NCBI RefSeq assembly: GCF_011386835.1
Contig: NC_088794.1
Coordinates: forward strand, 66,170,506-66,234,505
Direction: 5' to 3'
Origin: Chrysemys picta bellii
Lineage: Eukaryota; Chordata; Testudines; Emydidae
DNA length: 64,000 bases
Below are positions 57,754 through 64,000 of this stretch, one piece after another (position 1 is the first letter of the stretch; every line of letters begins with the position of its first letter). The notes under the pieces are model-generated. The model did not search any database. It was not told where the DNA came from and worked only from the letters and a program-made list of their open reading frames with translations. Made by a program: the position numbers and the translations under genes.

Positions 57754-58851
57754 TTGAATATGCAGAGGCTGCTTGGGCTATATTTCAGCACTCAAAGCCT
57801 GGTGAATTCTGCTTGGGTCTTTGCCTGCTGCACTGCTAAGATGATGTGGCAGCTGCAGCAGCTCCTACAGCAGCAGGAGGATCTTCAGTGGTGGTGGAAC
57901 AATGGCATGAGCAAGAAGAGGAGTACACTGAGTAACTGATATGAAAGAGCTGGTTCTTAGAGCAGCTTCACAGCCTGCAGCACCATTTTAGGGCACAAAA
58001 CTAGTGCAGATTGGTGGGAAAGGATTGTTTTGCAGATCTGGCCTGACCAGCAATGGTGAGAGAATTTCAGGATGGGGAAGACAACCGTTTTTTGAGATGT
58101 GCTGAACTGACCCTGGAGATGCAACGGCACCTAACACCATGTGCCTGTGGAGAACTGGGTTGCCATTTTCATTTGAAAGCTGGCCACCCTTCAATGCTAC
58201 TATCTATAGACAACCAATTTGGTGTGAGGAGACAGATTGTTGGGGCCATTGTCATGCAGGTGTGTGATGCCATGGAAAAGGTTCTAAAGCTCAATAATGC
58301 TCAGGACATTATCAATGGCTTTGCATGAGGAGGGTTCCCAAACTGTACTGGTATGACTGATGAGACCCATGGGCCTATTATTTGCTCCCTTCCCCCTCTC
58401 CCCCCGCTAGGCTCATAATTCATAAAACAGAAAGGGGTATTTCTACATGGTGCTCCAAGGACTTGTTGACCAACATGGAAGGTTTACAGATATAAATGCT
58501 GGATATTCTGGAAGGTTCCACAATGCTAGGATCTTTTGGAACTCACCTTTGCTTTAAATTTATGGAGAAAGTACTGTCTGCCCCCGGAACACCCTGAACA
58601 TTAATAGTGTGGACATTGCTCTAGTTATCCTGGGAGACCCAGTTTATCCTCTGCTGCCTTGGTTAATGAAGCCATTCACAGGCCATCTGGACAGAAGAAA
58701 GGAACTGCTTAACTACTCAGTAGCTGTGAAGTGGTAAAGGAGTGTGCATTTGGTCATCTGAGAGGGAGATGGCACAGTTTGTGGACCAGGTTGGAAGCAG
58801 CAGGAAAAAAAACATCCGAAAGATAATAGCAGCAAGTGCTATTTTGCATAT
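57754..58851 (+). pseudogene. Harbinger DDE transposase, pseudogene (element 2)
   Basis: Recognisable blocks in order: an N-terminal QLQQLLQQQEDLQWWWNNGM; DNQFGVRRQIVGAIVMQVCD and NAQDIINGFA (58053-58328 frame); GGFPNCTGMTDETHGPIIC; KGYFYMVLQGLVDQHGRFTD then INAGYSGRFHNARIFWNSP; LGDPVYPLLPWLMKPFTGHL; and, after a frameshift, VVKECAFGHLRGRWHSLW. At least four stops and one frame change interrupt it. The first Asp (MTDETH), the second Asp (LGDPVY) and the Glu (KECAFG) of the DDE set are all still present, unlike in the first Harbinger. The GTHIPI block has changed to ETHGPI. It encoded the nuclease that cut the element's ends. The N-terminal exon boundary is uncertain. Confidence 0.82.
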
Positions 58852-59519
58852 AATGGGTAGGAGACTGAGGCGCAGAGGCTTGCTCGGCCCTTTTAAGCAG
58901 TCAGCAAGGCATCAAATATAAAACACAAAGAGCCAGGCCAATATTGTCAGTGGTGCCCACTGTTCTTATTTTGAGTTTCCGGTCTGAAATTTGGCAGCTC
59001 TACATCCCGGTGCTAATCTGTGGAGGGGAGTGGTGGAAGTTGTTTGTGCAGTTCAGTGTTTATAGATGGTGGATGTGCAATGTGTTGGCAATTCCTATTG
59101 AACCTCACATCTTTGCCTACATCTGTTTGTAAAACCTTAGGAATTAATACAGACTTAACGATTTTCTGTGTAAAATGAACTGTTGAGTCCTTAAGAATAA
59201 AATCGTAAAGGTTTTTAATTATTAAACCATCTATTAATTCACAAACATAAGTGAACCTTCACCTGAAACAAAGGTTTCTAATTATTTTTAATAAGTTGTT
59301 TCATAATCTATTATCTAGCTACAATGGAACCTTTCATTAAACCAGCAGGGAAACAAAACAGCTATATGCAAGAGTGAAGAGTTGGGCACAATGCAAGCAG
59401 TGGGGAGGCTTAAAGTTATAGGAGAGTTTACATCTGTCTCTTCTGGTTTGAGGGGCTTCTGGTGTTGAGTGCTGAGGCTCAAAAATACCAAGGGAGATAG
59501 AGCTGGATTCGAGGTGCCA

Positions 59520-61950
59520 CTATTCTAAGTGCCCTGAGATGGGGTCGGGGGGAGGGAGAACTGGTCTTGGGGAAGGGCACAGCGGGGAGGATTTGTTGTT
59601 CCTAGTAGCCTGTACTGTCCAGGGGCTGCATAACATGGCTGGGTGTTGGTTTACAGTACTGCATTGCCTGCTGCCCCAATAGTAACATGAGCTGCAACAG
59701 GGCATTTTGGCTTTGTGTTGCCTCTGCATCTCCCTGTCTTTTTCCATATTGTCTTTGGCCATGACAGTGCTTTCCCTGGCAACTGTCATGCTGTCCTTTG
59801 CCACTGCAATAATCTCCCAGGAAAGCCCCCTGCCAGATTTCCTCTCAGACTTCAGATACTGCCTCCACCTCACTGCATTTTCATTTTTCTTTGGGACTCT
59901 GTAATTATATTTGCAGTCATTCCCTCCTGAGTTTTTGTTTTCTCTCCCTTAGGTTTGCCAGCTGCTCAGCTGGTGATAAGGGTCCTGTCCTTGAGAGTCT
60001 GCCAGTCCATGTGCCAAAGCTGTAAGTGTATTAAAAAAATGACAAGCAGTTATTGCTCATAGCATTGTTTTTACATGTATTTCTGGCTTTGCCTCATCAG
60101 GATTCTTCCCAGTCTTGGCTGAACCTTGGAGATGGTAAGTGGTGTATTAGGATTTTTGTCTGTGCAGTATATGCTGTTTGCCTTGGCTGTGATGCCTTGA
60201 GTGCCAGCAGGGAAGGGGTTAGGATTTTTTCCCCCTGGTCTGTGGATGGTTTGGAAATTATGTTCCCTGTCTGGATTTGCAGTTGTGCTTTGCCTTGGAA
60301 GGGCTTATATGGTGCCAGAGAGGTTAGTGGGGTTAATCAAGGGATGAGCTGGATAGTAATCCCCTGTACATCTCCTTTAGGCTGTCCTGACTCTAGATGA
60401 AATTAAACTGAGGTGGGTGATTAGGAGGCAGAGAATGGCCTTATTCAAAAAGGCAAAGGATAGACCAGTGTGATACACTGTGAAGTTATTCATAAGATTA
60501 TCCCCTGCCCCCCAGAAATGCTCCAGGATGGGAGTTGCGAGCGATGCCCAGGGAAATAACCATCCAGCTACCCTTCACAATCTCTGAACAAAAATTGAGC
60601 AATTTCTCGGTCTTAGATTTTTGTTTTATCTTACCTGCAGACATGGTAACAATGCAGAGAAAAATAGGGTTCTGCAATGATTGCCTGAAGCATTCGCTGT
60701 TCCCAGTCTTCCTCTATGTAAGCCTGTGAAAAGCTGGTAAGAGCTTTGCTATCCCCACAGCAAAGCCATTTTTTTTTAAATGGTAAGAATGCATGTTCCA
60801 GGGCATTTATACCTCAGCAGAGAGCTATACTCTTCGTAGCTTTATGGGCATGCAGTATCCATTTCTACCTCACATATAAAGTGAGAACACCAATCAAACA
60901 TTTTTTCCTGTAAGCATGTCTCAGTAAATGCTGTATCTTGCACAATAACATAGTTTTGTTATTTGAATCTGCTGTGAGAGGAGGATTCGATAGAGGTGCC
61001 ACCTGCCATTTTGAGCTGGCAAACAGGATTTGGGGGCGGGGTGGGGGAAAGGTGTGTTTGCCAGGCAGGGCAGCTGAGGGAAGGCAAAAGGAAAATAGGT
61101 ATATGGGCATGTGCCCTCCATGGCATGGGCCTGGAAACGGTCAGTTCTTAGTGCTTTAGTACTCTGAGCTTTTACTTGCCAGGAGCAGCAGCCATTTTGG
61201 ACAGGTGTACAGGGGTGAGTGGGGGAACAGACAGCATGAGGGAAGGAGGCAGGAGCCTCTGTCTCAGAAAGACTTCTAGTTCACATCTGTCTAAAATGGC
61301 TGCCGCCATGGGACACCTGGAACAGAAGCGAGCATGGCAGTATAGCATAATAATAAATTAAAACTTTAATAGTATGCTATTAACAAAGCAATAGGATAAC
61401 TTACATGCTGAGGTTTCCTCCATAGGTTCAGCCTCCTCAGCCCTGGTCTGGGTTGCTGCCTGGGAATTGGGGTTGGCTGCTGCAGGGCAAGAATATGGCA
61501 TCAGGGTCCTGAGTCCCTAACATATCTTGACTTTCTGGGGAGATCTCTTCATTGGGCTCCTTGGGCTCCTCACCCAGTGAGGCTTGCTGATGATCCCCAG
61601 AAGGTGGGACAGCCAGCAGGCTCCACAACCTGCCTGGGTTGGGTGGTCATGTAGTTATGCAAAATCCTGTCAGGCTCCTCAAAAAATAGACAGGTTATGT
61701 GTCCCCTGCTAGGTTATTTTTCCCCCCTCTGATCCCTCATTTTAATGTAGGTTCTCCTGAGCTGCTAGATCTTTATCTGGCACTCTTCAGAGTCCTGGTT
61801 GTGGCCCCTCGTAGATATTTGCCTAGCTAAAAGGTCTTTATTCTGGTGACTTGTCACAAGAGCTTCTTGCACTGATTCTTCTCCCCAGATGGTGATGAGA
61901 TCCAAGGTCACGGCATAGCTCCAAGCAGCGACTCAAGGCATGTTGTAGGG
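59520..61950 (-). pseudogene. Harbinger Myb/SANT-like gene, broken (element 2)
   Basis: On the minus strand from about 61930 the frame reads AWSYAVTLDLITIWGEESVQ then EALVTSHQNKDLLARQIS, followed by ECQIKI, an in-frame TAG and QLRRTYIKM. This is a clear Myb/SANT-like domain with its conserved Trp residues. An acidic linker follows in 61437-61628 (SLGEEPKEPNEEISPESQD), and a perfect donor (GTAAGT on the minus strand, 61399-61404) ends the exon. A C-terminal exon candidate at 59520-59873 has the charged, helix-forming tail RWRQYLKSERKSGRG and AKDNMEKDREMQRQHKAK typical of the family. Exon joints between them are inferred. In function it would be the DNA-binding partner of the transposase at 57754-58851. 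Confidence 0.72.
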
Positions 61951-62384
61951 CTTCTGGAGTTATTATTGCAGCTATTCTGATAAACAGGAATCCATAAGTG
62001 AATGGACAAAATTTGGCTATGCACCAGTTTAGAAATGGCAATGGAGGGACATCCAGTCAGTCAACTTGGTCCCAGAGCAGGGGACAGAAAAGATAAACAA
62101 AAAGGGAAGTAATGGTCATCTGCAAATTACTTTGGCAATCTTCCAATGGCTATCCTAAAGTAATTTGCAGCAGTATTGTATGTACAAAAACAATAGACTG
62201 GACTAACTGCTTCACAGCAAAGTTAATTCTCTTGGAAAGAGGACTCCACAGCTCGCGATAAATTTGGTGTCAGTGCATTATGAGGGACTGTGGCGTGTGT
62301 ATACAAGTATTTTCAAACCGGACTAAGAAAAAAAAGCTCTAGATTAATCCCTCACCGCCACCACCCATTGTAGACAAGTCCTTT

Positions 62385-62430
62385 CCATCTCAGTCTTGAG
62401 TGTCTACCATTAAGTCCATGTTTTTCTCAA
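62385..62430 (-). repeat. Right half of the MIR relic split by Harbinger element 2
   Basis: CCATCTCAGTCTTGAGTGTC then TACCATTAAG continues the text left at 56917, after the TTT target duplication. Confidence 0.5.
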
Positions 62431-63070
62431 CAGCATAGTAAAATAAATTCATACAGAAATTAAGGCATTTATTTTAAAAGGGCAATTGTGCTGCATTATT
62501 GCTGCCCTTTTGTGGACACTTCCCTTTCTGGGTCTGATCACTGACATACTAGTAGGTTACTAAATGTAGACTGCAAATTCTCCCTCCAAAAAAGCAGTTT
62601 TTTCCATCTTAGAACCCCCAACAGAAAAGGGAGCGATACAGGAGAGGCAGGGTCCTTGCCTTACAACACCAGTCATGACCGTGGATGGCCATGGAAGTGG
62701 GAGCATGCTGCACCATTCTCAAGGAAGATAGACCACATTTCCATTGTGGTCTGGGAACGTAAAGAATGATGGTGAGCCAGTGCTGATCAGGCCCAATCTA
62801 AGCCTTAAAAGGAAAGTGATGCTGTTATTTTGCCCTGTGTAGTCTTTTCTCTTTCTGACTCTGATTCCTTCAGGTTACTAAGTGGTCTCTCTCTCTAGTT
62901 CTCTCTCCAAAGAGCTCCAAATGTCAGGAAAGTTAGAGAGATGTTATCCATTTCCTAATCATTGGGAGATTTACAAAGCCTGCTAGCTCACTTATTACCG
63001 TAGCACCAAGAAGACCCAACCAAGCTGAGAATCCTATTGTGCCACTGCACATACTGTAAACAGTCCCTTC
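62431..63070. other. Non-coding DNA, no gene seen
   Basis: No protein-like frame or repeat end recognised. Confidence 0.4.
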
Positions 63071-63074
63071 CCTC

Positions 63075-63205
63075 AAGAGCCTCTGAAATAGATAAAGGGG
63101 GGAGGTGAAGAGGTTTACATGAAGTCACTGGGAGATCTGGGACTAGAACCCAGATCTTCCAACTTTCTAGTCTAGTGCCTTATTCACAGAGCCACATTGC
63201 CTCAC
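63075..63205 (-). repeat. MIR-like SINE relic, reverse orientation
   Basis: AGATCTGGGACTAGAACCCA then GATCTTCCAACTTTCTAGTC, TAGTGCCTTATTCACAGAGC: the tRNA-derived head of a MIR in reverse. Confidence 0.65.
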
Positions 63206-64000
63206 ATAGCCCCTTCCTGTCACACTCCATATTTCTAAAGATTGCAAAGTTCCACTTAAGTATGTTATTTAGGCATACAGTCTGTGCTACATCTCTCTTT
63301 ATCTGTGACATAGTCAGGCCACAGTTCAGGCAAACAGGCCATGGAATTAATCCACCACCCATTGCTGTCACAAGAAAGACTTTAATGGACATTGGAATCA
63401 GGAATCTTGTTCTGAATGTTACCTTCCATATTTGCAGCTCCAATAACAGTATATCTTATACTTTTTTATTTTCTAGTGGATCATTCCAGTGGTACAATTT
63501 TCAGTAGATCCCCATCAGGTACAGATTAGATTTTGAGGGTGACATTGACTAATGAGCCTAATGAGTGAACTGCATTGAATATTCAAGCTTACCACAGTTC
63601 TGTAATGAAGATAATTTTATAACATTTCCCGGTATGCATTGGATTTAGCATCAATTTTATTACCTATTTTTATGTTAAATAAAATAGTTTTGCATTGAAC
63701 TTCTGACATGTTATTCAAATGTGTTACCGGTAATTTCTCATTTATACCAGACAAAAATGTTGCTGCAAACTCACCCACTGAGATTTGTGGGCCACAGATA
63801 GAAAAATGAGGCTAAGTGATGCCAAAAGTAAGGTTAATGGTCACATTCTCTGGCCTGGCTGACCTGTACTCAGTGCAGGACCTGAGGGATTGCAGCACAG
63901 ATGGCTTTAATCCACCTTTGTGCCTTCTGAATCCTGATGCCAAGGAGGATGGTCCAGTCCTGGCTGCTCTAATTTAAACCTGGCTGATGGCTCCCAGGAG
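63206..64000. other. Non-coding DNA, no gene seen
   Basis: AT-rich to 63800, then somewhat GC-richer. The 110-codon plus-strand frame at 63175-63507 starts in the MIR and has no domain. Confidence 0.4.

Larger units (their letters stand above)
56918..62381 (+). mobile_element. PIF/Harbinger element 2, full length, inactive
   Basis: A 5464-bp element. Left end GGGCTTGTTTACAAGGGA and the reverse complement of the right end (GGACTTGTCTACAATGGG) agree at 14 of 18 bases. TTT flanks it on both sides (56915-56917 and 62382-62384), a 3-bp target duplication as expected for this superfamily. It carries a transposase relic on the plus strand (about 57750-58850) and a broken Myb/SANT-like gene on the minus strand (about 59520-61950), the same divergent layout as the element at 166-3452. 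Sequence and length differ enough to make it a separate family. Confidence 0.88.

Noticed and set aside
1..64000. CRISPR array, operon or bacterial contamination
   Set aside because: No regularly spaced short direct repeats with unique spacers; base composition, CR1, MIR and hAT content are all vertebrate.

Overview
This window looks like intergenic or intronic DNA from a sauropsid genome, most likely a turtle. I found no convincing host protein-coding exon, tRNA, rRNA or CRISPR array. The turtle assignment rests on repeat content: chicken-repeat-1 (CR1) LINEs with the ATTCTATG-type 3' tail, MIR-like SINE relics, several hAT and Harbinger families and LTR families that I recognise from chelonian DNA. 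No database search was possible.

Layout, left to right. A nearly full-length PIF/Harbinger DNA transposon (about 166-3452) carries a dead DDE transposase on the plus strand and a still-open Myb/SANT-like DNA-binding gene on the minus strand. From 3.5 to 22.8 kb the DNA is AT-rich with small transposons, foldback elements and MIR relics; one foldback element (9952-10353) is split by a 140-bp insert with a hammerhead-ribozyme-like fold. From 22839 to 28922 there is a tandem duplication of a 1729-bp unit. The first copy contains a 2.6-kb CR1 insertion with an 848-codon open reading frame, and the second copy is the matching empty site. From 29 to 49 kb come further CR1 and MITE pieces, two opposite-strand copies of an LTR-like repeat (one split by a hAT with a perfect 8-bp target duplication), a 1209-bp solo LTR with a 5-bp target duplication, a second LTR-like block and a mariner-type MITE.

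From 49.2 to 49.8 kb lies the C-terminal part of another LINE reverse transcriptase. From 50632 to 53300 is a hAT element with 13-bp perfect terminal repeats and an 8-bp target duplication; it contains a second nested DNA transposon and a palindromic repeat array. From 56918 to 62381 is a second, different full-length PIF/Harbinger relic inserted in a MIR-like SINE. It again has a plus-strand transposase and a minus-strand Myb/SANT gene, both broken.

The main interest is transposon biology rather than a new host system: two autonomous-type Harbinger relics beside at least five small elements sharing their GTCTACAC-type ends, and a duplication that preserves both states of a young CR1 insertion (or, alternatively, an assembly artefact that joined two haplotypes).
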